A DNA stretch of 64,000 bases from positions 1 to 64,000 of the forward strand of contig NW_026252093.1 of the NCBI RefSeq assembly GCF_025399195.1, written 5' to 3'. This DNA is from Umbelopsis ramanniana AG. Its lineage: Eukaryota; Mucoromycota; Umbelopsidomycetes; Umbelopsidales; Umbelopsidaceae. Every line of letters begins with the position of its first letter. Positions within the stretch are counted from its first letter, which is position 1. Shown piece by piece: positions 47,602 to 59,569 of this stretch. A program made the position numbers and the translations under genes. Below the pieces are notes generated by a model, which was given only the letters and a program-made list of their open reading frames with translations, was not told the origin of the DNA and ran no database searches.

Positions 47602-50026
47602 CTACGGAGTGTTGGTCATGTTGAGTCCAGCCAGTGGGCAATGGTCAACATAGTCTGCATCGTTGCCCCACCAAGTTGGGGACCAACCGTAGGGTTGGTC
47701 GCTATTAGCCGTCCCCATTTGTACCCCGAAAATAACGATACCGGCGATAGCCACACCCGAGTCCAAAGCAGCAGATGTCACGTAGTTGTACTTGACCCAC
47801 CAGTCGTGTCTGTACTTACGGATCCAGTACATGAAAACAAATCCACAAGCACACCACATGGAAAAGTTCTGTATGGGAAAAACCGTCAGCTTATTCCTTG
47901 TATAACCTTGCATGACAGTCCTTATCAAATCATATAAATACTTACCAAGGGAACAGCCGGAGGCATCATACCAGTAGCATTAAAGATAAGAGGAATATGC
48001 ACATATTTCACCCATGAATTAGGATATTTCTTAGAGTACAGGAAGAACGGAATAGGGAGAACCAGCCCAATGAGGAAGAAATAGAGCATTGACGAGTATG
48101 GCGAGTTACCGGCAAACATTTTAGCAGGACCGATTGCACCCCAGATAACAGACGCAGAGTAGAAAGTTGAAGCACTGTTGCACACAAATGGAAACGCGGC
48201 CTTGGTACAGATATTGGGTATAGTATCCATCAACCATCGAGCAGTGGCCAGGTTAACGAAACCCCCCACCATAGTACCGATGATTTGAACAATGAACATA
48301 GCTTTAGGAGGAATCTTGGTGTAATGGCCAAGCTTAAGATCAGACACGAAAGTCAGACCCTGAACCATGGAGATATAACCATAGGTCTTGAAGGTAACGT
48401 TGGCAATTGGGTGACCAGGAAGAGCGAAACCAATGATGAATTCGGTGATAACGTTCAAACCAGGAGTCTGATTGGTAATGGCAGAAATGATACCAATAGG
48501 AAGAATGAAGATAGCAGACAAAGCGATGGAGAGGATAAGACCCCACCATGGGAGATGAATTGGCCAACCATAGATGACACCGAAGGACACTCCAAAGGCA
48601 GCGAGGAAGATAGCATAGTACCACCAACTAGGAACTTCAGGGTAGGCTCGCATCAGCTTCATGTGGATGTCTTCATCTTCACTTCTTGATCGCTTGAATT
48701 GACGAACAATTTCCTTTCCGTGGTATAAAACGGTATGAGTCAAGACAGAGGTAAGACCAGCAAACATGATTCCATAGGAAAAGGCAAATAGAGCAGTTAG
48801 GCGAACTGGGCCATATTCTTCATACAACGTCTCGTTGACAGTGACATCAGGGTTCAAGACCATGGATACATTGTATCGACTGCCATCCACAGTGAACAGC
48901 TTTTCAGAGACAATTGGGTAGGACTGAGAGTTCCATACATTGGTGTAATACAAGATAGGAACAATGAACCAAGCGAACAAGACAAAACCGACCGTGATGT
49001 TGGCTGTAGCCCAGTAGGGAACAATCAGAGGAGAAGATAGGTATGAAGTAATGGTGGCCCAATCGAAGGATAATGCGAGCATACCCAAACCACTGTAGCC
49101 TCCAGTGAGTTGAGATAGAGTACGGTTATTGGGGTTGATCCAGCAAGCCCAAGAGAAGTACGTCAAGACGGGGAACAAAAATCCAGGAAGCCAGTAGTAT
49201 ACGAACATACAGGTGAACACCATTAAGAACCACTTGATACGACTAGGACCCGTCCAATTCAGATCCTTGACATGAAGGGATCGGAAAAGAGAAATATTGA
49301 CCAAGTTGGCAGGGAAGACCATAGAGGATGGATAGACAAGGTAAGGTCGAAGAACACCAGCCATACCATAACCAATTAATTGAGTGGTCATGACGAGAAG
49401 GAAGCCACCACCCCATCCAAGATCTTGCTTGTACCAGATACGCTGGACCGTGATAATATCGATAGCATAAGCGGTTTGGTACGAACAATTAGCCATGACC
49501 GTGATCAGGACGTGCTCTTTCATTGAGAATGCGCCTGGGTTGAAAAATTTGGATCGGGGAATAACGGCTTCCATCAACTTGGCAAGTGGAAATGAAAGCA
49601 ACTGAACGACCAAAGGAGACAGCTGGAGAGCCATAGCTCGGAACCAGAAGAACTGGTTCACGAAGGCAAGGAGAGCGGTGAAGATGATGCCTAAGCTGAA
49701 GACACGGAAGGTATACACAGGGATACTTGGATCATCTGTCCTACAAAGATAAAGGGATGGAATCTGTCAAGTCAGCCACAGATATAATATGTTTCTTTTG
49801 ACAGGATAATATGAAAGGATCATTACGCTGGCACAACAGCAGCAACTTCTTCAATGGGTGAATTCTCTTCTTCTTCAGAATCAATGTGTTCTTTGTTGTA
49901 TTCTACATCGCCTTCGTGGTAGTACTCGCCACCTTTTTCGTTGAAATCGCCTTTTGGGTGGTACTCACTTGAGCTGGCTCTGTGCACCTCATGATCATAC
50001 TCGTTTCGCTCTCCGATAGCAGCCAT
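47602..50026 (-). CDS. Oligopeptide transporter, OPT family, copy 2
   Basis: Three exons in transcription order: 50026-49827, 49740-47946 and 47868-47602, giving 753 residues. The sequence is close to copy 1 throughout: NPGAFSMKEHVLITVMAN, the same membrane layout, and the same acidic leader ending NSPIEEVAAVVP. It has an intron at 47945-47869, just before NFSMWCACGFVF, that copy 1 lacks. The start at 50026 (MAAIGERNEYDHEV) was chosen over an upstream alternative because no closer ATG fits the family leader. Function as for copy 1; different leaders may mean different regulation or substrates, which is inference. Confidence 0.95.
48382..48554. repeat. 173-bp tract identical in both OPT copies (copy 2)
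   Basis: The partner of 45097-45269, at a fixed offset of 3285 bases in direct orientation. The first differing bases on each side were read directly (g/a at 45096/48381 and g/a at 45270/48555). Confidence 0.85.
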
Positions 50027-52155
50027 CAGTGATGGATATGAGAACAGTACCAAGTTATGTACGAAGAATCAGCGAATTTATGTACTTGAGCAGAGCAGGG
50101 GAATTATGTCTATCTTATATGCAATAAGTGAGGACTTTGACCTGTAGAAGAGCAAAACGGGCTGCACGGAGGTGCCAATGAATGCTGCCATTTTCAACAC
50201 AGACTTCCTTTTTGGGGTGGATTCACCTTTTTGAACATGTGCTGTCCTCCGAGACTGGCATTGCCAATTTAAGTGGTACAGCGCTATTGGTCATTCTATT
50301 GGCGGTCTTGCAGTTGGTGCTTTGTAAATCATACAAGATTCAACTTGCCTCACTCAAAATATTGACGACATGTCACTTGGTTGGCTACCTTTTCTTCCTT
50401 AGCACTTCATGTTGGTACGGAGTTTTACATCCACGGCCTATTTTGGCTGCTTTTGACAAAATCAGGCATTGCCTGTTACTATTGCTTGTTAAGGCAAAAG
50501 AAGCAATCTCTACCCATACACAATGGATGCTATATTTACCGCTGTCTTGTTTGCATGGCGCTTGGATCAACACGAATAAGCAGCCATGGCCGACATTTTC
50601 ATTCACGGATGATGTATCTTTTGAATCTCTTGTGCGGATGCCACTGGTTTTTAGCACGATATACCATTTCGCAAGACGTTAAACTATTACCAGCTGCGAA
50701 GTATAATTTCCCAGGCTCTCATTGCGTCAAAAGGAAATTTGCTTCCTATCAGTCAATGTGGCGCCTCCGTGGCATGCGACTCTTAACAAAACAATCCCAT
50801 CAACTCAAGGCAACCGAGAAAACAGTAAAAATAACCCAACCAAATTAGTCACTCCTTCCTCGAACTAGAGGTGGTTCCAGGGTTTGGGCAGCACAGAGAC
50901 ATAATTGCCTAAATGTGTCTTGCACCACGCCGTGAATCTACACACCTCCAAAAGATTCTTCATTGGCTGTTACCAGGTAATAAAAAACTCGTTTAAGAAG
51001 CGTTTAGTGGGATGATATGTTATATCAACTAGAGCATCCATGCTGATTCATCCATAAAAGCTGACTTGAAGTCTTTTTCATTCATGTGAGAACCTCATAC
51101 CACGTTACCCGTTCAATAACTGCCGCCTCACCCCGCACTGCATCGTTTAGCACTTCAGTATTTAGAATTTAGTGCCTAAGTAATCTGCCATTTGAATTCA
51201 TCCGTAGTACAGCTATGGCTTCTATGTCCTATCGGCCCTAGGCGGGAGACACATCGCATTAGTCAAAGCGCCTTACACCTAAACCAAGTAATGCTTGGGT
51301 CATAGCCACAATAAGCCCATGGACTGAATAGGACGTCCAAGCGATGAACTGCGTCAAACAAGCGTGACACTTTTTGAAAAATGTAAATATGGCCATCTCA
51401 TCATCTCATGAATTTGATGCTTGAGAGAATATAGCGCTGTAGCTGAGAAGATGTGTTCAAAGTGCGCTGTGCTACGGTGGCCATGAATTAAATTATTTCA
51501 ATTGTGCATTTATTGTTGTGAGACAGGATGGCGCTCAGCTACCCTAGCATCCGATGTGATGGTTATGCTCCAATAAAAAGCTTAGTCGTCTTCCAGAACA
51601 AAAAAAAAATAGTCCTTGGTGGCATACTACCGAGCTGGAATAGTGATATGCACAAGGCAGGCCTTCAAGCAAGCTTCTGAGAGATGCATCAGTATCGATA
51701 AGATACAATTTACACAAGCACAGCATATGCTGATGGATAAAAAATAGAAATATCTATGTTGTTGCGTCTCAGATGGTGTCTGCCGACACAGATCATCAGT
51801 TCCTGCTTGCACGGTATGACAAGAAGATCGGGTCGGAGATGGACTACTTTGCTTGTGAGCTCAGTGTGGCTACAGGCGATATGGCACAATTTCGCATATC
51901 CAACAGATCAAGGTCTGTCGCCTTTATCAAAAAAAAAAAAAGTGAATTTCTTCGCGTCAGAGTATCCTATCAACAGCTGCTGTTTATTATAAATGTTTCT
52001 ATGGAAATGGTGACCTGTCTGCTCTGCTTTGACTGAGGTCTTTTGCAAATTTTGGCTGCACGCAAGCCTTGATGTTCACAAATGTGTGACGGCTAATTTT
52101 TTTTTTCTGAGCATTTCACCCAGCAGCTTTGTTCAATAGTAGAGTTACAAAAGCA
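50027..52155. other. Gene-poor region between OPT copy 2 and SPOUT1
   Basis: This is 2.1 kb between divergent genes. The longest frame (50182-50682, +, 166 codons) is hydrophobic in its first half but has no family pattern and is overlapped by another frame (50381-50848, 155 codons), so neither is accepted. A-runs of about 10-12 bases lie near 51600 and 51930. No RNA gene, terminal repeat or transposase was recognised. Confidence 0.35.
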
Positions 52156-53647
52156 ATGGTTGACAGCAAAATCGGACAAAAGGTAGTATTCAGGACCTTC
52201 CAGCAAGCAGCAGGCTACATTGACTAAAGCTGTCATTATCTTAGCGTAAAAAGCCAGGAAAATCCTATGACAATAAACACAGGTCGGGTCCAGCGTTTGA
52301 CGCAAAGCGATCTGTAACCGAGAAGACTGATTACGTCAAGGAAATGCAGCAATCTCATGTCTCTAGCAAAAAACTTGTTCTTCGTCCAAGAAAGTATACA
52401 GTAAGCATTGCTATTCCATCCGGAATTTTGGATACGGCACCCACTCAGGAACTGAAGACAGTTTTGGCTGGACAAGTAAGTATTCAAACGATCTTATCCG
52501 TGTGTTGTGGCATTGATCTAATGAAAACTCTAGATCGGAAGACTACTGGCTATCTACAATGTCGATGAAATTATCATATATGACGAGAAGGCACGCAACG
52601 CCTTTGCTGCATCAGAGGACAATACGCATACCGGGAGTGGACCTTCTAACTTGTTCTTGGCCAGAGTACTGCAATATTTGGAAACTCCACAGTACGACAT
52701 GTTTATAATTACGTTTAAGCAATGGAAACAAAGAACTAATAATAGAAAATCTAGGTATTTGAGGAAGGCACTTGTTCCTATCAGCAAGGACTTGAGGTTT
52801 GCTGGTAAGTTCCTGAAAGTCTGCAGACGAAACCGGCCTCCCATGTACTGACCAGGGAACACTTAGCGCTTTTGTCTCCCCTGGATTCCCCACATCATCC
52901 TCAACTGGATGAGAGAACAAAATACAGAGAAGGTGTCACTGTAGCAAAACCAGTGAAAGAAGGTCGTGGATCTTGGGTAGACGTTGGCCTTAAAAACCAA
53001 ATTCAAATCGAGCGTGTACTTAAGCCAAAAGTTAGAGTTACAGTGGAGATGGGCGATGGTGCTGAAAAAAAGTCAACAACCGTTAGCCCAAAGACTCCCA
53101 GAGAAGTTCTTGGTTTGTACTGGGGCTACACTATAAGACTAGCTGGCTCGTTTTCGCGAGTCTTGACTGAAAGTCCATACAAGGTAATTATACTACCCTC
53201 TTGCTTCAGGCACGAAATTTTGTTTCCATATGTTAACTCCTCGTAAATAGGATGGATATGATCTGACAGTTGGTGTCAGCGATCGAAACAGCGAACCCCT
53301 CGCTGAACAGACCAACAAGTTAAAACCATTCAGGTAAGATAATGAATATACCAAACTCGATCAAGGAAAAAGAAACCTGGAGAATTAATTTATGTATGCC
53401 CTGCATTACCAATAATAGCCATATGTTGATTGCTTTTGGTGGACCAAATGGAGGATTACAGAACGCCATTGACGCAGACGAAGATTTACAGTGTGCCGGT
53501 GAGGATGCCAATGAATTGTTCGACATGTTCATTATCCCATCGGCAACTGCCGGTAGTCGTACCATCCGTACAGAAGAGGGTATTCATATGGTCATGACAT
53601 CGCTACAACCTCACATTGAAACGCATGGACAGTTAAACACAGTGTAA
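52156..53647 (+). CDS. SPOUT-fold RNA methyltransferase, SPOUT1/C9orf114 family
   Basis: Seven exons: 52156-52182, 52245-52475, 52534-52691, 52755-52804, 52867-53183, 53251-53333 and 53419-53647, giving 364 residues. A basic N-terminus is followed by RKYTVSIAIPSGILD, LFLARVLQYLETPQYLRKAL, LLSPLDSPHH, YREGVT, LGLYWGYTIRLA, DGYDLTVGVSDR, AFGGPNGGLQNAIDAD and SRTIRTEEGIHM, in the same order as human SPOUT1 (CENP-32). The C-terminal half forms the trefoil-knot methyltransferase that binds S-adenosylmethionine; the human protein methylates 28S rRNA and is linked to mitotic centrosome function. The first exon is 27 nt (start plus eight codons), joined by a GTAGTA donor; this N-terminal part is less certain than the rest. 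Confidence 0.9.
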
Positions 53648-55288
53648 TATAGCAAGTCATAATAGAGCTCAACATGTATAATAAAAGCACGTCTACAATC
53701 TGCAATGAATCGGTTGTTTGCTTTGTTGAACAGTGTACGATCATGTCGCACCTTGTTATCAGTGAAAACCATTACTGTGCGTCTCTATATACTTTGCCGA
53801 CGCGCGCCAAGCTTTATAGGTTGAAGTAAACTTAAATTTTGCACCAGCTTTGATGGATTTCTGTCCCGTGGCAATTAAAATTCGCTAGACGATTTCGTAG
53901 ATATTTTTATTGAAAGAAAAAGCATACAACATGCAAAGTAATGACATTGCTGCTATTCAAGGCGAAAATACCATCTTGCATGATAATGAAAATTATTGCT
54001 TCTACAGATCTCAAGATGCCGCGTGTGGAAATTTCGGTTGAAGAGCTATACCACCTTATGAACACTGCGCATCAAAATCAGGCTATGTAACTTGGTGAGT
54101 CAATCAGTGTAAGTCAGATAAAGAAGCTGTCAACTTTTGAGCGATACTAACATTAAGACAGCACCACTCTATATTAGACAAACACAATAATGATGACGAA
54201 CGACATCTGCAGATAAATGGTAAGAAACATGAGCAGGATATAAGGCTAAGCTCGCAAAGAGCTATTTCCAGAGTCATGATAGGCTATATGGATGAGAACA
54301 AAAAACAGGTTTTATTTGACATTAGAAGGGTCTATGTGGAGTACTCCGCTACCGTACCTCCCGATATCAACATTGCCGCTACATAAAGGTTTGGTTTGGA
54401 AATGTAAGTTGACGCTCAAAAATTAGAAAAGCAACAGACTGCAAGAATTATCAATCGTAGAATCAAATTTTGAAGAGGGAAAGTCGAAGAATGGGACGCG
54501 ACTACCGAGCTGTATTATGGTAAGAATTGTTTTATTTTATCAATGAGGCAGGATTTTTAATCTGCACCCTCAACGAAATTTGGTCCGTCTTGAAAAGGAC
54601 TCCTGCAATGGTTATTGTGATAACAGCAAAGGGTATAACAATCACCATCTTGGGCTGCTCTATATCACAAGCGAGAGTGATAGATCTATCTTTAGCTGAA
54701 GCTTTGCTATCAGTAAACACCACCAACTTTTGTACTACTGAGCGATATCATATAGGGTCGGCTGAGCTGTTTTGCTGAAATTTGTCGCTACGAAATCTAA
54801 GCTGAAGATAACACTGGTCGAGAGCTGGCACCACTTTTAAATGCATCAAATGACGACGCTGGCCAAAGCCGTTTTATGGACGTATCATGGACCCTCCAGC
54901 GAAGAAATGACCAACTTTTGCACTACTACCTTCAATTTGTAATCAAAATGAAAAGAACATACATCACGATATAATTGCATTTGGAAACGGTAGTGACCCA
55001 CAGCTACGGACCAAACTTCCCGTGTCACCCGAAGGTCACCTTCAACATTCAAACAGGTTATCTCAGCTAATGCTGTGGAAGACACTTGGCCGAAGGAAAC
55101 CCAGTTGCCAGCTGGTTATTCCAGAGCTGGTGCGAGACTCAAAGCCTGCTATAAAAGAGCTCGACGTCTGTATACGATAGGGTGCTCGAAGACTGCGACC
55201 TGGTTTTTGGCCACGTGAAGTAGCTTGCTGGTTTTTATTTAGTGCAGCGCGGAGGCCAAATCTGGGACTCTTCTCTATCCCATTACCA
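53648..55288. other. Intergenic region with decayed coding-like fragments
   Basis: This 1.6-kb stretch has several short pieces that look coding but do not join into a gene. A small frame starts at 53931 and reads into a stop after 35 codons. A + strand frame from about 54150 to 54385, lacking an upstream ATG, has normal protein-like composition. Another open piece lies around 54460-54540. A 20-base motif around ACCAACTTTTGNACTACT occurs near 54720 and near 54910. This could be a degraded gene or an old mobile element; no family is recognised. Confidence 0.3.
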
Positions 55289-56645
55289 ATGACCACAACT
55301 GAACAATTCGTGGGCTACGCTGTACTTCAGCCTTACGTAAAGGGCAACAAAGATACCGAGCTGAAAGTTCATACATTCGAGTCAAGGCCACTTGAGTCCG
55401 ACGATGTTGAAGTTGAAGTTGCTGCCTGTGGAATGTGAGTTGTCTGACAGTTGGTTGCCATTTTGACTTCGCCACTTTGCTTAGTAACCAACTTGCCACC
55501 AGTTGCGGTACAGATATTCATCAGCTTACAAATGTAAGTGAATCAAATTTCCAATATCATCTGCTGACTGCCATCGCCTAACCGGTTTTCTTTTAATGTA
55601 GGGATGGAACCGAGCTAACTTTCCATTAATACCTGGCCATGAATTCATTGGCCATATCGTGGCTGTCGGAGATAAGGTCAGCCTGCTGAAAATCGGAGAT
55701 CGTGTTGGTGTAAGCCCTGTTGCAGCAAGCTGTGGAACTTGCAAGGAATGTACATCTGCGTTCGGTCAGCTCTGCGCCAACAGGACGCCGACATACAATG
55801 GAGTGCACAAAGGATACAAAACCTATGGTGGATACGCAAACAAGGTCAGGGTTCAAGAATCCTGGGCTATCAAGGTTCCTGATAACATCAGTTCTGAAGA
55901 AGGTGCCCCGCTGTAAGTCTACGCGAAGAAATTGACATTCCAATACAGCAACATTTGGGTTAATTTTTTATCCATTTCCTAAATAGGCTTTGTGCTGGTA
56001 TTACGACGTATCTCCCTTTCAAGCACCATAATCTCGGACCACAGCAGCGTGTCGGTATACTGGGAATTGGTGGTCTGGGTCACTTGGCGGTAAGAGCAAG
56101 GTTCATCAGATAGATTTAATGTGCCACCGCCAGCCACTCATCCGTTTTGTCATATTGTATAGATTCAATGGGCACGAGCGCGTGGCTGCAAGGAGGTCGT
56201 CGTCATATCGTCTTCAAGTAACAAGAAGGAAGAGGCAATAAAACTAGGGGCTACCCAGTTTGTGCTAAATTCATCCGAGGAATTGGCCAAGAGATCCAAG
56301 TCTCTGGATGCATTGTTGGTGTGCGGATCGGGGCCATCAACTAACTGGGCCCAGCTTTTGGATTTACTAGATGATCACGGAAAGCTTATTTTACTCGATC
56401 TTCCAGAGCAACCGATTGCCATCCCACCAGGAGCGCTTGTTTATCGACACTTGTCTATGGTTGGATCCTTCGTAGGAAGCAATGTTGACTTGGCAGAAAT
56501 GCTCGCCTTTGCTAGTGAGACTGGAGTAAGACCATGGGTAGAAAAGGTTGGAAATTCTTGCGAAGAGGTAAACAATGGTATCAAGCAATTGATGAGTGGC
56601 AAGGCACGCTATAGAGTTGTCATTTGTGGCAAAGGCAGACAATAA
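55289..56645 (+). CDS. Zinc-dependent alcohol dehydrogenase (cinnamyl/Adh6-like)
   Basis: Five exons: 55289-55434, 55503-55533, 55602-55912, 55987-56089 and 56163-56645, giving 357 residues. The catalytic zinc site is visible: Cys50 in ICGTD (assembled across an intron), and His72-Glu73 in PGHEF. The structural zinc cysteines are 103, 106, 109 and 117 in [15 protein letters not shown]. The NADP-binding motif [13 protein letters not shown] follows, then VVVISSSNKK, whose Ser-rich loop suggests NADPH preference as in Adh6/Adh7 and plant CADs. Likely reaction: reduction of aldehydes, including aromatic ones, to alcohols in the cytosol. The 31-nt second exon is small but required. Confidence 0.93.
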
Positions 56646-56703
56646 TATAGACATATAGCAATGTATATTGGTATAATGAATAAATCAATGCATGATGTAT
56701 TTC

Positions 56704-56720
56704 GTGTGTGTGTGTGTGTG
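56704..56720. repeat. (GT)n microsatellite
   Basis: About eight GT units in the 230-bp space between the convergent stops of the dehydrogenase and the next minus-strand gene. An ordinary simple repeat. Confidence 0.9.
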
Positions 56721-56875
56721 AATAACAAGATATGATACATTCAAATTGGGAGAGGGGATTTGGATAATAAGGAATGAGTCTTTTGTTCGAATTCTTCTCG
56801 GTCATGGTATTTACGTGTCGTCAACCCTATATAGGTCGCAGGCTCTGTTTGGCTTGCCAAAAATGTATATTGCAC

Positions 56876-58015
56876 TCAACTCCTCCAGGGAGCAAGGACG
56901 AGAGAAGTATCATCTTTTCGAATCAACGGATTGGCATGTAAAATCTCGCCAATGGTCTTTCCTTGGATCAACTGCACTCCTGATCCGCGTGGAATGGATG
57001 GTCTCTTTCCTGATGAAGAAGAGTTTGAACTACTTGTTGTATTTGTAGAATCATGCTCCTTTGGATTGTCATGACGAAGAACATCTGCATCCATATGCAC
57101 AGGTGACTTTTGCCTGCGTAGCTCCGGCGAGGAGCTTTTATGTAGTAAATGAGTCGATTTACCATGAGGAGGGCTATTCAATAAATTCATGCGAGCTTCC
57201 GCTTTGCAACGCCCTTGATCTGCATTGTTATGAAACGTGGGTAACGCATGATTAGGCACAGCATGGTTGTCTACGGTTCTCACACTAGGCTTGGGTGACA
57301 AGCAAGGGAATCGTGGAATTTGAGATGGTGGCCGAGTGCTGCTATCGATATTGCCAGATTGAGGCAAACAGGCATTGAGTTCGGCCGAACCTTGAGCAAC
57401 CAGCATGGTATTGGAGAAATCTTCAGTTAAACTGTCATCTTTAAGCTCGATAGCCAAACTGTCGGTTTCAGCGATGAGGGCATCGTATGTAGAGTTATGA
57501 TTCGCACCACCATGATGGTTGTCCTTGCAGTAGCTATCAACTTCATCTTTGGGCGGGTGGAATAGCAAATTTCTGGATGGGCTCTCCATGGACGTCTTCT
57601 CGCGGGACTGGACGGGCCTATGAACGGGTAGAGAGGCTTCTGGTCTAGTAAAGAATTGAGGTGGCTCTGATAGTTCGGCTTCCTCTTGAACATCAATGAT
57701 TAAGAGTAGAAGTAGGAGAACCCATCGATATAATTGTCGTACGGATGGAAATATTCGAGGTCTTCCTTGCGTAGTTTGACCAAGAGAAGATCGAATGACA
57801 TCCACTGTATAAGTACGAAAGTATTCCAAACATCTGGATGCAAATGGCTTTGGAGGCTGTATGGTGCCTGGTGAAGCACAGTGATACCGCTGGCTGTCCA
57901 TATAGTGTATGGTTTTAAGTTGTTGCGTAGCACCATTCATCCTTGGGTGTGAGGCAGATGATAGCAATGCCATCACTTCGCTTGCGTTATTCTCTGTATA
58001 GAGCAGGTCAACCAT
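56876..58015 (-). CDS. Unknown Ser-rich protein
   Basis: A single open frame of 379 residues from the ATG at 58015; no introns are needed. I do not recognise a family. The N-terminal 110 residues look ordered and end in a short hydrophobic run (WVLLLLLLIIDV, about residues 98-109), too short for a clear membrane span. The rest is disordered, rich in Ser, Pro and His, with a poly-Ser patch (SSSNSSSSGK) and a compact C-terminus containing GKTIGEILHANPLI. The frame extends upstream without ATG to about 58105. The gene is tandem with Gos1 on the same strand. An undetected intron near the hydrophobic run is possible. Confidence 0.6.
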   Translation of the reverse strand: MVDLLYTENNASEVMALLSSASHPRMNGATQQLKTIHYMDSQRYHCASPGTIQPPKPFASRCLEYFRTYTVDVIRSSLGQTTQGRPRIFPSVRQLYRWVLLLLLLIIDVQEEAELSEPPQFFTRPEASLPVHRPVQSREKTSMESPSRNLLFHPPKDEVDSYCKDNHHGGANHNSTYDALIAETDSLAIELKDDSLTEDFSNTMLVAQGSAELNACLPQSGNIDSSTRPPSQIPRFPCLSPKPSVRTVDNHAVPNHALPTFHNNADQGRCKAEARMNLLNSPPHGKSTHLLHKSSSPELRRQKSPVHMDADVLRHDNPKEHDSTNTTSSSNSSSSGKRPSIPRGSGVQLIQGKTIGEILHANPLIRKDDTSLVLAPWRS

Positions 58016-58344
58016 GCCGCTTAGATATGAATAGGTGGTCGTTTTCGACAGAATAAGGAGTTTTCGAATGGAGTAATAGCGAAGAAGAAAAGAAGAGAAA
58101 GGCAAACAAGCAAGTATTTACTCGCCAGGCACCCTTGCAAGGAGGCACTTGTAGGAGTTCTCCCAGTTTTTTTTTTATATATTTTTTTATTGCGATCTGC
58201 ATAACCTTCTTAAAAGCTCAATCTGTTCATTATGTCATCGGTCCTTGCAGTTGTGTTGAGCAAGTTGCCGTGTTTGCCATTGTCCTCGGTTTCAATATTT
58301 TATTTTTGAATTATTTGATAAACACAGGCAATTATGAGCATAGC
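58016..58344. other. Spacer between unknown gene and Gos1
   Basis: These 329 bases hold the promoter of the unknown gene and the 3' flank of GOS1. A T-run lies near 58168-58180. No gene is seen. Confidence 0.4.
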
Positions 58345-59507
58345 TCAGGTTCTCAGCCAATAGAGCATTATTAAAATAGTACACATAGAAATAACTAGTG
58401 CCATGATGACGGTATCCCGCTTTCGACGCGTATTGATTCTGCTAATTAGAGTGTTGATTCCAGGGAGCCGACCTGCATTATACATCATGTTATGTTTAAA
58501 AGGCTGCAGTATCCCAGCTTATTAGACAAAATTCTTACCAAGAACACCTCCCATTCTCGAATTGACGCCACGTAGCATATTACGTTGCCGTCCAAGGTCA
58601 TCCCGCGTTGCATAGGCTTGACTGTACATTATCATGAAAGGAAAAGAGAATTTCAATATCGATGATACCACTTAAGTCAACATTACGTTGTACGTAGTCC
58701 CCTTACTCAAGCACCATATCTGTCATCCTATGAGAGCTTTCGATCTTGTTTCTTTCCGTTAACATGTAGTCGGATGTACTTCCACCATTATGAAACGTTC
58801 TATACCGATAAAAGGGTATCAGTAACTCACCGTAATCAAAGAGCAACAAATAATCCCTTTTAAACCCACCTGATTTCATCTCGTACTTGGGTGAGCAGGT
58901 CGGCTTTGTCCTTGGCAGCTCGTATACTGGCCTAGAACAGATGTTTAAGTACATGACTAAACCACGTGAAAGTTCAAGGCTGTTTTGAGGTACAAAGCGT
59001 TACCTTGACTTTCCTTAGCTCTTTGCTATAGTCAAAAGCAATGTCTTTATGCCGTTGAAGCATATGCAGCATTGAAGGGTTATTTGGTGTCGCACTCGGT
59101 CTTTCCAGAAATTCTGACATCGATGTTATCACATTTTGTAGCTAAGGAACAGAGGCGTAAATTGGCATAAATCGCTATGTTGACATCGATAGGGCTTGTC
59201 ATCTTACTCGTTTCAACAGCTCTTCTGTCTCAAACTCAAGATCTGTTACTTCTGCCACCGATGATCCTGACGATTCGGGTGCTCCTTTTCGCCGCAAGTT
59301 AGAGCCAGCCTTTGTTAGTGATGCTAATTTGGTTTCCACTTCGTTTTCAAGCTGTCGCGCTTGTTTGCGTAGTGAATCCCATGAGACCGAGGGCTGTGAA
59401 GGTAACAGAGATGATAAATCCTGTTCTTCGTCCTGAATGGATGTGGTCATCAAAGGAACTAATGATGGAGACGGAGGGTTGGACGATGACCGAGTTGTTC
59501 GAATCAT
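58345..59507 (-). CDS. GOS1: Golgi SNARE Gos1 (GS28)
   Basis: Six exons in transcription order: 59507-59208, 59141-59004, 58931-58870, 58799-58707, 58621-58539 and 58472-58345, giving 267 residues. The N-terminus has SWDSLRKQARQLENEVETKL, the conserved start of the Gos1/GS28 Habc domain. The SNARE helix runs through LTERNKIESSHRMTDMVLEQA, and the protein ends with the tail anchor VIMALVISMCTILIMLYWL. Gos1 is a Qb-SNARE for ER-Golgi and intra-Golgi fusion with Sed5, Ykt6 and Sft1. The start at 59507 gives a Ser/Pro-rich leader before the family core; an internal Met in MTTSIQDEE is an alternative. The leader lies only 62 bp from the divergent gene start at 59570. Confidence 0.92.
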
Positions 59508-59569
59508 GATGCCAATGAGAAGACTCAATAAACTCAACTCAGCCAGCCAGCAGAGTTGGGCCTATTGAA
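59508..59569. promoter_or_regulatory. Very short shared promoter between GOS1 and the C1-domain gene
   Basis: Only 62 bases separate the two divergent ATGs. Both genes must share this promoter, or initiate transcription inside each other's 5' region. If the C1-domain gene starts at 59633 the gap is 125 bases. No TATA box is apparent. Confidence 0.55.

Noticed and set aside
50182-50682. 166-codon + frame with a hydrophobic first half
   Set aside because: No family pattern, overlapped by another frame of equal length (50381-50848), and no clear promoter or splice context.
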